A stretch of DNA of 64,000 nt, taken from contig NZ_WQNI01000001.1 of assembly GCF_010993735.1 (NCBI RefSeq), positions 434,001 to 498,000 on the forward strand, in the 5' to 3' direction. Shown here one piece after another: positions 7,539 through 15,575 of the stretch; within the stretch, counting starts at the first letter, position 1; every line of letters begins with the position of its first letter. Origin of the DNA: Chelativorans alearensis. Its GTDB lineage: Bacteria; Pseudomonadota; Alphaproteobacteria; Rhizobiales; Rhizobiaceae. The position numbers were made by a program, and so were the translations under genes. The notes beneath the pieces were generated by a model, which was not told the DNA's origin, did no database searches, and worked only from the letters and a program-made list of their open reading frames with translations.

Positions 7539-9503
7539 TCATGGATCCGGCAGTTTCCGTGACGGATGCGCGGCCGGAGCCTGGAAGATGTCCGTCGGGT
7601 CGACCGGGGCGGCAATGGGAGCCTCGACTGGTCCGAGGTGTGGCTTGCCGCCCGCGGGCTGAAGGCGCACCGCTGCCGGCCAGCGCAGATTGATAAATAG
7701 CGCGACAGCGCCCAGAGCCAGGCCCGAAAGGTCGGTCCAGACCCCAGGCTTGATCAGCGTGAATGCCGCGGCGATGAAAAGGACCCGCGCCAACACGTTT
7801 GCCGGCTTCACGAAAAAGCCGCTCAATCCGCCGGCGAGCAATGCTACGCCCGCGGTCGCAGTGACGGCGGTCAGAGCAATCACGTGCCATTCGCCGATGA
7901 GAAGCAGCGACGGCCCGAACACGAACATGAAGGGAATAATGTAGCCGGTCAGCCCAAGCTTCACCGCTGCCCAACTCGTCGCCCAGACGGCCGAGCGGCT
8001 GATGCCGCAAGCTGCGTAGACCGCGATCGCCACTGGCGGGGTGATTGCGGACAGAATCGCGAAATAGAAGACGAACATATGCGCCGCTTCGACTGGGATG
8101 CCCAAGCGCACGAGCGCGGGCACCAACAGCGCAACCTGGACGATGTATGCAGGGGTCGTGGGCATGCCCATGCCGAGGATGATCCCCGCCACCATCGTCA
8201 GGATGAGCGCCGGCAACAAAAGGTCCTGGGCAGCCGCCCGCACGATGCCGGTGAAGGTGAGGCCGAGGCCGGTCTGGGCTATGACGCCGATGACGATACC
8301 GGCGGAGGCGCACGAGAGAGCGACGATGACCGAATTGATGGCACCCGATTCAAGCCCATCGATGACCCTGGCGATGGTGAGTTCGCCGCGTGTCGTGCTG
8401 CGCAAGAGCACCACGGGCACGATCGAGAAAATCCCCATGAGGGCGGAGTACGGCGCCGAGAACCCGGACATCAGCGTGCCGATGATGATCGCCAGCGGCA
8501 GGAAGAGGTGGCCGCGCTCCCTGAGCACCTGGCCAACGCGCGGCAGGTCGGCCTTGGGCAGCCCCTGCAGCCCCTGCCTGCGGGCCTCGAAATGCACCGC
8601 AAGAAAGACGGCGAGATAATAAAGCAGCGCCGGCAACAGCGCGAAAGCGGCCACGTTCAGATAGCTCGTTCCCAAAAACTCGGCCATCACGAAGGCGGCG
8701 GCGCCCATGATCGGCGGCATGATCTGGCCGCCGGTGGAGGCGACTGCCTCGACCGCTCCGGCAAAAGGAGCAGGGTAGCCGATCCTCTTCATCAGAGGGA
8801 TCGTGAACGTTCCGGTCGTCATCACATTGGCGACAGCCGAGCCTGACACGGATCCGAACAAGCCCGAGGTCACCACCGCGACCTTGGCCGGCCCGCCGGC
8901 CCTGTGCCCCGTCAAGGCCAGCGCGAAATCCATGAAGAGCTTGCCGATACCCAGCCGCTCGGCCAGAGCGCCGAAGATGACGAACAGCACCACATAGGTC
9001 GCCGAGACCTGCGCGGGAATGCCGAACAGCGCATCGGTCGTCATGTACTGGTACTCGAGGAGACGGACGATGCGGGTGTTGGTGAAGAATATCTGGTAGC
9101 CAAGGAATGCGAGCGCCGTAAGCGGGAGGATCGGCCCGATTGCGCGGCGGGTGGCCTCCAGCACGACGATGATCATCAGCATGGCGAAGGTCTGATCGGT
9201 GGCCGAGACCGGCCCAACATAGGCCATGCGGGTGTTGAAGTAGGTCTGTTCGATAATCGGATAGGCCGAGGCGGCCACCGAGGCGACGAGAAACACCCAG
9301 TCCAGGACGCCTGGTCCCTTGCCCTGACGGGAACGCAGGACCGGCAGCGAGAGGTAGGCGAGGACCAGGGCGAAGCCGAAATGGGTCGCGCGCAGCGTGA
9401 ACGCGTTTGGGGGGCCGAAATATGCAACGTAGAGGTGGAACAGACTCATGGTCACGGCCACAACCGTGATCATCCGCTTCAACCAGAATTCGTAGCGAAT
9501 CAT
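7539..9503 (-). CDS. TRAP transporter fused permease (DctQM, TAXI type)
   Basis: 654-residue inner-membrane protein in which the small (DctQ, 4 helices) and large (DctM, about 12 helices) TRAP subunits are fused, as usual for TAXI-type systems. The N-terminal helices start at MIRYEFWLKRMITVVAVTMS. DctM motifs include GHRAGGPAKVAVVTSGLFGS, SGSAVANVMTTGTFTIPLMK and GMGMPTTPAYI. The frame is open upstream of the ATG at 9503, but that extension is proline/arginine-rich and lies across two hairpins, so I rejected it. It works with the receptor encoded just upstream, using an ion gradient to import an organic acid or amino acid. The substrate is unknown. Confidence 0.93.
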   Translation of the reverse strand: MIRYEFWLKRMITVVAVTMSLFHLYVAYFGPPNAFTLRATHFGFALVLAYLSLPVLRSRQGKGPGVLDWVFLVASVAASAYPIIEQTYFNTRMAYVGPVSATDQTFAMLMIIVVLEATRRAIGPILPLTALAFLGYQIFFTNTRIVRLLEYQYMTTDALFGIPAQVSATYVVLFVIFGALAERLGIGKLFMDFALALTGHRAGGPAKVAVVTSGLFGSVSGSAVANVMTTGTFTIPLMKRIGYPAPFAGAVEAVASTGGQIMPPIMGAAAFVMAEFLGTSYLNVAAFALLPALLYYLAVFLAVHFEARRQGLQGLPKADLPRVGQVLRERGHLFLPLAIIIGTLMSGFSAPYSALMGIFSIVPVVLLRSTTRGELTIARVIDGLESGAINSVIVALSCASAGIVIGVIAQTGLGLTFTGIVRAAAQDLLLPALILTMVAGIILGMGMPTTPAYIVQVALLVPALVRLGIPVEAAHMFVFYFAILSAITPPVAIAVYAACGISRSAVWATSWAAVKLGLTGYIIPFMFVFGPSLLLIGEWHVIALTAVTATAGVALLAGGLSGFFVKPANVLARVLFIAAAFTLIKPGVWTDLSGLALGAVALFINLRWPAAVRLQPAGGKPHLGPVEAPIAAPVDPTDIFQAPAAHPSRKLPDP

Positions 9504-9518
9504 CGCGTGCTCCGATCG

Positions 9519-9539
9519 GCCTGCCGCCATGCGGCAGGC
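9519..9539 (-). terminator. Second hairpin between TAXI receptor and permease genes
   Basis: A perfect 9-bp stem GCCTGCCGC (9519-9527) and GCGGCAGGC (9531-9539) with a 3-base loop lies 15 bases before the permease start. It is a second structure in the same gap as 9569-9592, and may protect or partly terminate the receptor message. Confidence 0.5.
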
Positions 9540-9568
9540 AGCAATGTTCCAGGCGAGCAAAAGGGGTG

Positions 9569-9592
9569 GGGGAAGCCGCGACTGGCTTCCCC
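9569..9592 (-). terminator. Hairpin directly after TAXI receptor gene
   Basis: A perfect 9-bp stem GGGGAAGCC (9569-9577) and GGCTTCCCC (9584-9592) with a 6-base loop begins 11 bases after the receptor stop. On the minus strand it is followed closely by CACCCCTTTT, so it resembles a leaky Rho-independent terminator that would lower permease transcription relative to receptor. Confidence 0.6.
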
Positions 9593-9603
9593 GACATACG
9601 GTT

Positions 9604-10548
9604 CTACTGCGCGATTCCGTTGGCCGCGTAGAACGCCTTGGCACCTTCGTGCATGGGTACACCCACGTCCTGCGCCATCTTTTCGAGGGATGTATCCTTC
9701 ATGGCCGAGGCGATGGTGGCGAGGTCGGAACGGTTCTCCCACATCTGGGTGAGCAAGCCTTCGACGATCTGCGCATCGAGGTCACAGCGGGCGATGACGT
9801 GGGTTGCGTAACCGACCGTAACGATGTCTTCGTCCTGCTTCGGATACGTCCCGGTCGGAATGGTGATCGAGGTGTAGCCCGGATTGATCTCCGATCTCAT
9901 CTTGTCGATGAACTCCTGCTCGAGAGGCACCAGCTTGATGGCGGTGCTGTTCGCCAGGTCCATGATGGCGGAGGACGGGATGGTCGTACCGAGCGCGAAG
10001 ACCTCGGAATTGTTGTCTTGCATCAGGGCAACACCATCCGAGTACGACACGAAGTCGACGGCTTTCAGATCCTCATAGGAGATGCCAGCCGTCTGCAGCA
10101 CCGCCCGCGTCACCTGCTCTGCGGTGTTGCCGACGGGCTGGGTGTTCAGCCGCTTTCCGGCGAAATCCTCAACCGACGCGATGCCGCTATCCGCTGTTAC
10201 GACCATCTGGAAATACTGCGGATAAAGGGTGGCCAGATTGCAGACATTGTCGGCTTTGCCCTCGAAGGGCTCGCGCCCCTCGATGGCATCCACCGTGGAA
10301 ATGGAATTGGCAAATCCCAGATCGGCATCGCCGTTCTGCACGCCCTGCACATTCGCGACGCCGCCGCCCGGCAGGACCTGTATCGAGACGCCGAGCGCGT
10401 CGGATGCCATGCCCTGAATGGCGCCGCCCAGGGGATACCAAGCGCCGCCTTGCGGGCCGGTCATCATACGCAGTTGCTGCGCTTGTGCCGGCACGGACAT
10501 CGCCGCTCCGGCCGCGACCAGCGCAAATGTCAGGATGGTCTTTCGCAT
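9604..10548 (-). CDS. TAXI-family TRAP solute receptor
   Basis: 314-residue periplasmic binding protein of the TAXI (TRAP-associated extracytoplasmic immunogenic) family. A signal peptide (MRKTILTFALVAAGAAMSVPAQA) is followed by family features: TGPQGGAWYPLGGAI near residues 30-45, GVQNGDADLGFANS, and GKRLNTQPVGNTAEQVTRAV. The ATG at 10548 has a strong GGGAGG ribosome site. It delivers a solute (glutamate or other carboxylates in characterised cases) to the fused permease downstream. The two hairpins between the genes suggest the receptor is made in excess. Confidence 0.94.
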   Translation of the reverse strand: MRKTILTFALVAAGAAMSVPAQAQQLRMMTGPQGGAWYPLGGAIQGMASDALGVSIQVLPGGGVANVQGVQNGDADLGFANSISTVDAIEGREPFEGKADNVCNLATLYPQYFQMVVTADSGIASVEDFAGKRLNTQPVGNTAEQVTRAVLQTAGISYEDLKAVDFVSYSDGVALMQDNNSEVFALGTTIPSSAIMDLANSTAIKLVPLEQEFIDKMRSEINPGYTSITIPTGTYPKQDEDIVTVGYATHVIARCDLDAQIVEGLLTQMWENRSDLATIASAMKDTSLEKMAQDVGVPMHEGAKAFYAANGIAQ

Positions 10549-11172
10549 TCCTCATTCCTCCCTTGTCAAATCAGTCTTTCATCAAACCCTCACTTACGTC
10601 GATGCGCGCTCCTCCCTTGATTAGAAATGCCGCGTTCGCCTGCTCGGCGCCGCGCAGTTGCTCGGCAAAGCTTCGCAAGCAAGGGAATGCCGTGGGGGAG
10701 GCGCCCGGCCTCGCCGGCTGTTGATAGAGGGGGAGAGAGCCATCCCAAGGGGCGATGCCCATCAGGTCGGCAGCAACAAGCACGTCTGCGCTTACGTGTA
10801 CATGAGCGTCGCTCATGCACCGGATCTCCAACAACTGGCGCCGCCAGAGCGCGGCTGCGACGTGGAGGCCGAGTTCGGGTCGCATGCCGTTTCCTCGGGC
10901 GGGTTCTGGCGCGGCCTCATGCCGTTTGGCCGACCGCTCGATCGTCAGCGCATCATGAAGGCGCCCAGGTTGTCAAGCGCGTCGACGCGATTGGCAGCCG
11001 CGCGAGCACCTGAGGCTGCCGCGATTTACAGGCGGCGCGCGTTCTGCCAGTCTCGGTCCCTGTGGCAAAAATCTCAGCCGGCCATTGGACCAAATAAGCT
11101 AGGCGCTCTGCGCACGCCACCAGTCGCTGTTGCCGGAACCCCTTCCCGTTAAAATGCATTGGGCAATGGACG
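10549..11172. other. Intergenic region, possible debris
   Basis: 624 bases between the TAXI receptor and potassium-channel genes. The only sizeable frame (minus strand 10571-10885, 104 codons) has no recognisable domain and no convincing ribosome site at its first ATG. A Shine-Dalgarno for the TAXI receptor lies at its right-hand border. I see no RNA gene. The region must contain the promoters for the two divergent genes, but I could not identify clear boxes. Confidence 0.4.
10571..10885 (-). CDS. Doubtful small hypothetical protein
   Basis: A 104-codon open frame directly upstream of, and in the same direction as, the TAXI receptor (22-base gap). It has several methionines (residues 1, 24 and 42) and an arginine-rich first 20 residues that look non-coding. 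The part from residue 24 (CMSDAHVHVSADVLVAADL) to the end (FLIKGGARIDVSEGLMKD) looks more protein-like. I do not recognise a family. It may be a small operon-leading gene, a remnant of a decayed gene, or chance. Confidence 0.25.
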   Translation of the reverse strand: MRPELGLHVAAALWRRQLLEIRCMSDAHVHVSADVLVAADLMGIAPWDGSLPLYQQPARPGASPTAFPCLRSFAEQLRGAEQANAAFLIKGGARIDVSEGLMKD

Positions 11173-11982
11173 ATGGGTATCTCCTCAGAAACCGACGGCA
11201 CGGAACGGGAAGCAAATGCACTGGACCGCCTGCGGCGACGCTTGCGCATTCTTTACCATGGTCATTCACAAAATGCGTTGCGGTTCCAACTCGCAGTCAT
11301 GGTCGTCGATCTTCTGATCATAGCATTCTTCGTCGTGAGCCCGGTGCTGCGCGGGCGGCCATCCTTTCTCTGGATCGACTATTCCATCGCGGCTCTGCTC
11401 GCAGCGGATATCTCGGCTCGCGCCCTTGCCGCGAACGACATTCCGCGCTGGCTGCGGCAGCCCACAAGTCTCGTCGATCTTTTCATCCTGGTAACGTTGC
11501 TCGCGCCGCTCTGGCTGGCCAATCTTGGATTCCTGCGCGTCCTGCGGCTATGGTCGCTCTCGCGCAGCGGCTTTCTATGGCGCCCACTTACGCGGCGGGG
11601 TTACGGGCCCTGGCGCGAGATCATCCATTCGGCTCTCAATCTGGTCACCTTCCTGTTCGTGGTGACCGGCTTCATCTACACGTTCTTCTTCAGGGAAGGC
11701 TCAGGCCTCGCCGGCTATGTCGATGCCCTCTACTTTACGGTCGCGAGCATAACCACCACGGGCTACGGTGACATCCTCCTGCCGGGCACGTGGGGCAAGC
11801 TGACCTCGGTCGCTATCATGATCGCCGGCATCTCGCTTTTCATCCGTTTGGCCCAGGCGATTTTTCGGCCCTACAAGGTCCGGTATCCATGCCCGCAATG
11901 CGGGCTGCAGCGCCACGACCCCGATGCGGTCCACTGCAAGGCTTGCGGCTATCCACTGAAGATTCCCGATCCCGGCGATTGA
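11173..11982 (+). CDS. Potassium channel-like protein with C-terminal zinc ribbon
   Basis: 269-residue membrane protein of the voltage-gated-like ion channel fold. Five or six hydrophobic helices span about residues 38-230. The arginine-bearing S4-like stretch is FLRVLRLWSLSRSGF (120-134). The potassium selectivity filter TTTGYGD is at 194-200, between pore helix and last helix. After the last helix, at 240-258, comes a four-cysteine zinc ribbon (CPQC, then CKAC; Cys240, 243, 255, 258), where most bacterial channels carry an RCK domain or nothing. The ribbon could be a cytoplasmic gate or assembly element, possibly metal- or redox-sensing (inference). The gene is solitary. Confidence 0.9.
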   Translation: MGISSETDGTEREANALDRLRRRLRILYHGHSQNALRFQLAVMVVDLLIIAFFVVSPVLRGRPSFLWIDYSIAALLAADISARALAANDIPRWLRQPTSLVDLFILVTLLAPLWLANLGFLRVLRLWSLSRSGFLWRPLTRRGYGPWREIIHSALNLVTFLFVVTGFIYTFFFREGSGLAGYVDALYFTVASITTTGYGDILLPGTWGKLTSVAIMIAGISLFIRLAQAIFRPYKVRYPCPQCGLQRHDPDAVHCKACGYPLKIPDPGD

Positions 11983-12000
11983 GGAAGAGCGGGCGTGGCC

Positions 12001-12831
12001 CTATTCCGCGAGGAGACACCGAACGAGGGGGTGGCGCGGATCCGTGAGACCATCGACGACAGTGAAATGGTGGCGGTCTGGCTCCACCACCGCCGAGGTG
12101 ATCGCGCCGAGGCCTGCCCATATGTTTGCAAGCAGCTCGTTCTGGCGCAGGAACTCGGCGCGCTCGCTACCGCCCACCCAACAGGTGATGCGCGCGCTTT
12201 CCATCGGGCGCAGCAGTGCCGGACTTTCGGCCACTGCCTCGGCTTCGTCGATAAGGAGTTCCTGGCTCATGGTCGTGCGCATAAGTGGGCGCAGATCGTG
12301 CACCCCGGAAATCGAGACGACACGGCGGACGCGTTCCCGGACTTGAGAGGCAAGCGGCGTGGTGGCTGAAGCCATCCGGCTGACAAGATGGCCGCCGGCC
12401 GAATGGCCTGTCAGCATCAGCGGGCCCTCGACCATGGCCGCCGCCGCTTCGATTGCCGCGGCGACCTCCTCCACGATACCGCCGATGCGGATCTCCGGGC
12501 AGAGCCTGTAGGAAGGGATCGCGACGGCATAGCCGTTTTCAACGGCGCCTGCGGCAAGATGCGACCAGTAGCTCTTGTCGAACCGCAGCCAATAGCCGCC
12601 GTGGACATAGACGACGAGGCCCTTGGGCTTTCCAGTGGGAAGAAAGAGGTCGAGCCGATTGCGCGGCTTGTCGCCATAGGCGAGGTCGAGCTTTGCACGG
12701 CCGGCCGCGACAAGGCTCTCGCGAAAGCTTCGCGCCGGCACCACCCACGCCTCCGGCCAGCGGTCGCCGCCCGGGATGTTCGGGCCGTTGGCGTAAGCAT
12801 CGTCCCAGTCGGTTATCAAGCGCTCGAACAT
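12001..12831 (-). CDS. Kynurenine formamidase, alpha/beta-hydrolase (AFMID-like) type
   Basis: 276-residue alpha/beta hydrolase predicted to hydrolyse N-formylkynurenine to kynurenine plus formate. It has the HGGYW motif (residues 77-81) that marks the animal/fungal-type formamidases, the nucleophile elbow GHSAGGH (Ser144), and a C-terminal histidine (DRHHF, 254/255). This differs from bacterial KynB, a metal-dependent cyclase-fold enzyme. It is transcribed divergently from the 2-aminobenzoate-CoA ligase and tryptophan dioxygenase genes, and the shared 238-base gap carries the island's putative operator. Motif and context together make the function likely; a generic esterase is the alternative. 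Confidence 0.85.
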   Translation of the reverse strand: MFERLITDWDDAYANGPNIPGGDRWPEAWVVPARSFRESLVAAGRAKLDLAYGDKPRNRLDLFLPTGKPKGLVVYVHGGYWLRFDKSYWSHLAAGAVENGYAVAIPSYRLCPEIRIGGIVEEVAAAIEAAAAMVEGPLMLTGHSAGGHLVSRMASATTPLASQVRERVRRVVSISGVHDLRPLMRTTMSQELLIDEAEAVAESPALLRPMESARITCWVGGSERAEFLRQNELLANIWAGLGAITSAVVEPDRHHFTVVDGLTDPRHPLVRCLLAE

Positions 12832-12899
12832 GATGCTCCTCCTTGTTCCCGCATAGAAGCGGGAGGACAGGGGGTAAAGTCAACCTTACAGCTAGAAAT

Positions 12900-12911
12900 T
12901 TTAGGCTTGAA
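12900..12911. promoter_or_regulatory. Putative MarR operator, copy 1 (TTTAGGCTTGAA)
   Basis: The 12-base imperfect palindrome TTTAGGCTTGAA lies in the divergent gap between the formamidase and CoA-ligase genes, with AGCT 10 bases upstream (12890). The identical 12 bases, with AGCT at nearly the same offset, occur in front of the 2-aminobenzoyl-CoA monooxygenase operon (29382-29393, opposite strand). The MarR gene inside that operon is the obvious candidate to bind both. This is an inference from conservation and position. Confidence 0.6.
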
Positions 12912-12932
12912 GTAATTTGCGGCTGGTGCCAT

Positions 12933-12950
12933 CCTTGATAGGCTTCAAGG
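12933..12950. promoter_or_regulatory. CCTTGA-N6-TCAAGG palindrome in CoA-ligase leader
   Basis: A perfect 6-bp inverted repeat with a 6-base centre. Its centre and right arm read TAGGCTTCAA, one base from the TAGGCTTGAA core of the operator 22 bases to the left. It could be a second, weaker site for the same regulator. Confidence 0.4.
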
Positions 12951-13069
12951 AGGATGGGAGACCGCAGTGCCCTTTGCCGTTTCCGTGCCAGTGAAGTGCC
13001 GTTTGCGAACGCATCCAGCGGGATGCCGGCAAATCGGTCTCGCTGTCTCCGCACCATGAGGGAGGCCAC

Positions 13070-14698
13070 ATGATGCTCGGACCGACAGCGCATAAAGACA
13101 CCTTCACGCGCGACAATCTTCCGCCCGAGGAGGAGTGGCCGGATTTCCTGCTCGAGCGCTTCGAGTATCCCGAATATCTTAATGCCGCCGTCGAACTGAC
13201 TGACCGTATGGTGGAGAAAGGTTTCGGAGACCGCACGGCGTTGATCGGCAACGGCCGCCGTCGCACCTATAAAGAGCTTTCCGACTGGACGAACCGGCTC
13301 GCCCATGCGCTGGTCGAGAATTACGGCATCAAGCCCGGCAACCGGATTCTCATCCGCTCTGCTAACAACCCGGCCATGGTGGCCTGCTGGCTGGCCGCCA
13401 CCAAGGCAGGCGCCGTCGTCGTCAACACCATGCCGATGCTGCGCGCAAGCGAACTGGCCAAGATCATCGACAAGGCGGAGATCGGCCTCGCGCTTTGCGA
13501 TACCCGGCTGATGGACGAGCTCGTCGCTTGCGCCAAGGACAGCCGGTTCCTGAAACAGGTGGTGGGCTTCGACGGTACGGCTAACCACGACGCGGAATTC
13601 GACCGCATCGCGCTCGACAAGTCGGTGGTCTTTGAGGCTGTGAAAACCGGCCGTGACGATGTCGCCCTCCTCGGGTTTACCTCCGGCACCACGGGCGTGC
13701 CGAAGGCGACCATGCATTTCCACCGCGACCTGCTGGTCATCGCCGACGGCTACGCGAAAGAGATCCTGCGGGTAACGCCTGACGATATCTTTGTCGGCTC
13801 CCCTCCCCTCGCCTTCACTTTCGGCCTTGGCGGGCTTGCCATCTTCCCACTGCGTTTCGGCGCCGCCGCCACGCTCCTGGAGCAGGCGACGCCCGCCAAC
13901 ATGATCGATATCATCGAGACCTATCACGCGACCATCTCCTTCACCGCGCCCACCGCCTACCGCGCCATGCTGAAGGCGATGGACGAAGGCGCCGATCTCT
14001 CCTCGCTCCGAGCGGCGGTTTCGGCGGGGGAGACGTTGCCGGGGCCCGTCTTCGAGGAATGGATGGCGAAGACCGGCAAGCCGATCCTCGACGGCATCGG
14101 CGCCACCGAAATGCTGCACATCTTCATCTCCAACCGGTTCGAGGACCTGAAGCCCGGCTCGACCGGTCGCCCGGTCGGCGGCTACGAGGCGTGCATCGTC
14201 GGCGAGGATATGAACGAGCTTCCACGCGGCACGCCCGGCAGACTGGCGGTGCGCGGGCCGACCGGCTGCCGTTACCTCGCCGACGCGCGGCAGCGGGACT
14301 ATGTGCGCGACGGCTGGAACATTACGGGCGACACGTTTCTGGAGGACGAGGAAGGCTTCTTCCACTTCGTCGCGCGTTCCGACGACATGATCGTCAGCGC
14401 CGGCTACAATATCGCCGGTCCCGAGGTGGAGGCGGCGCTGCTGTCCCATGCCGATGTCGCCGAGTGCGCGGTGATCGGTGCGCCCGATGCCGAGCGCGGA
14501 CAGATCGTGGAGGCCCATGTCGTTTTGGTTCAGGGCATTGCGCGCGATGAATTGTGCATGAAGCGCCTGCAGGACCACGTGAAGGCTGCCATCGCGCCCT
14601 ATAAATATCCGCGCTCGATAAGGTTCGTCGACACCCTGCCCAAGACACAGACGGGCAAGATCCAGCGGTTCCGGCTGAGGACGGAGAAGACGCTTTGA
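13070..14698 (+). CDS. 2-aminobenzoate (anthranilate)-CoA ligase
   Basis: 542-residue adenylate-forming enzyme predicted to convert anthranilate, ATP and CoA to 2-aminobenzoyl-CoA. The P-loop TSGTTGVPK is at residues 204-212. [20 protein letters not shown] and [12 protein letters not shown] match the benzoate/2-aminobenzoate-CoA ligase group. The acyl-adenylate lysine lies in the C-terminal [20 protein letters not shown] site precedes the ATG at 13070. It is first in a plus-strand operon with tryptophan dioxygenase and a Liv-type transporter. Kynureninase and the CoA-ester hydroxylase lie in the facing operon, which strongly supports anthranilate over benzoate or salicylate. Confidence 0.9.
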   Translation: MMLGPTAHKDTFTRDNLPPEEEWPDFLLERFEYPEYLNAAVELTDRMVEKGFGDRTALIGNGRRRTYKELSDWTNRLAHALVENYGIKPGNRILIRSANNPAMVACWLAATKAGAVVVNTMPMLRASELAKIIDKAEIGLALCDTRLMDELVACAKDSRFLKQVVGFDGTANHDAEFDRIALDKSVVFEAVKTGRDDVALLGFTSGTTGVPKATMHFHRDLLVIADGYAKEILRVTPDDIFVGSPPLAFTFGLGGLAIFPLRFGAAATLLEQATPANMIDIIETYHATISFTAPTAYRAMLKAMDEGADLSSLRAAVSAGETLPGPVFEEWMAKTGKPILDGIGATEMLHIFISNRFEDLKPGSTGRPVGGYEACIVGEDMNELPRGTPGRLAVRGPTGCRYLADARQRDYVRDGWNITGDTFLEDEEGFFHFVARSDDMIVSAGYNIAGPEVEAALLSHADVAECAVIGAPDAERGQIVEAHVVLVQGIARDELCMKRLQDHVKAAIAPYKYPRSIRFVDTLPKTQTGKIQRFRLRTEKTL

Positions 14699-15531
14699 GC
14701 AAACCATACGACCCCTCCGAAGAAGGAGCCGAGACGTCCTTCCGGGATCGCATGTCCTATAGCGACTATCTGCACCTGGAGCGGGTGCTCGATGCGCAGG
14801 AGCCGCTTTCCACCGCCCATGACGAGATGCTGTTCATCATCCAGCATCAGACCTCCGAACTGTGGATGAAGCTGGCGCTGCACGAGCTGGGCTCGGCCAT
14901 CCGGATGATCCGCGCAGACCAGCTCGAGCCTTCCTTCAAGATGCTGACGCGGGTTGCCCGTATCTTCGAACAGCTCAACAGTGCCTGGGATGTGCTGAGG
15001 ACGATGACGCCCAGCGAGTACACCGAGTTCCGCGATGCGCTCGGCCAGTCCTCGGGCTTTCAGTCCTGGCAATACCGCGCCATCGAGTTCTTGGCCGGGA
15101 ACCGCAACCCGGCGATGCTGCGCCCCCATACGCACGAGCCTGAACGCATCGCGAAACTGGAGGCGATCCTGGCGGAGCCTTCGCTCTACGACGAAGCGAT
15201 CCTGCTTCTTTCGCGCAACGGCTTCGACGTCGGCGCGGATGCGGAGCGGATCGACTGGCACGAAGCGCGGGCCGAAAGCGATGAGGTGCTGGAGGCCTGG
15301 CGGACCGTCTATCGCGATCCCCTGCGCTACTGGCAGCTCTATGAACTTGCCGAGAAGCTGGTCGACTTCGAGGATTATTTCCGCCGCTGGCGCTTCAATC
15401 ATGTGACGACCGTGGAGCGCATCATCGGCATGAAACGGGGCACCGGCGGCACGTCCGGCGTTTCCTATCTCAAGAAGATGCTGGAGGTTGAACTGTTTCC
15501 CGAACTCTGGAAAGTTCGCACCAGCCTCTGA
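14695..15531 (+). CDS. kynA: Tryptophan 2,3-dioxygenase
   Basis: 278-residue haem enzyme that opens the indole ring of L-tryptophan to give N-formylkynurenine. Residues align with the Xanthomonas campestris enzyme at a constant offset of four: His51 (FIIQHQ), Arg113 (EFR), haem-ligand His236 (RFNHVTT) and Thr250 in GTGGTSG. Length is normal for the bacterial family. Translation begins at a TTG (14695) overlapping the ligase stop, so the two are coupled. It starts the pathway that the formamidase and kynureninase continue. Confidence 0.96.
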   Translation: MSKPYDPSEEGAETSFRDRMSYSDYLHLERVLDAQEPLSTAHDEMLFIIQHQTSELWMKLALHELGSAIRMIRADQLEPSFKMLTRVARIFEQLNSAWDVLRTMTPSEYTEFRDALGQSSGFQSWQYRAIEFLAGNRNPAMLRPHTHEPERIAKLEAILAEPSLYDEAILLLSRNGFDVGADAERIDWHEARAESDEVLEAWRTVYRDPLRYWQLYELAEKLVDFEDYFRRWRFNHVTTVERIIGMKRGTGGTSGVSYLKKMLEVELFPELWKVRTSL

Positions 15532-15575
15532 ACCACCAGGGGAAAATAAGATGAAGAATGTTGGAGGGGAATAAA

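Noticed and set aside
12539-14707. Long open frame on the minus strand opposite the CoA ligase (over 700 codons), and similar ones opposite other genes (27147-29354 plus, 32846-34537 plus, 56290-58092 minus)
   Set aside because: They lie antisense to genes with clear family motifs. Their translations are low-complexity and rich in Arg, His, Gly and Asp, with no domain. They arise from the codon bias of GC-rich DNA.
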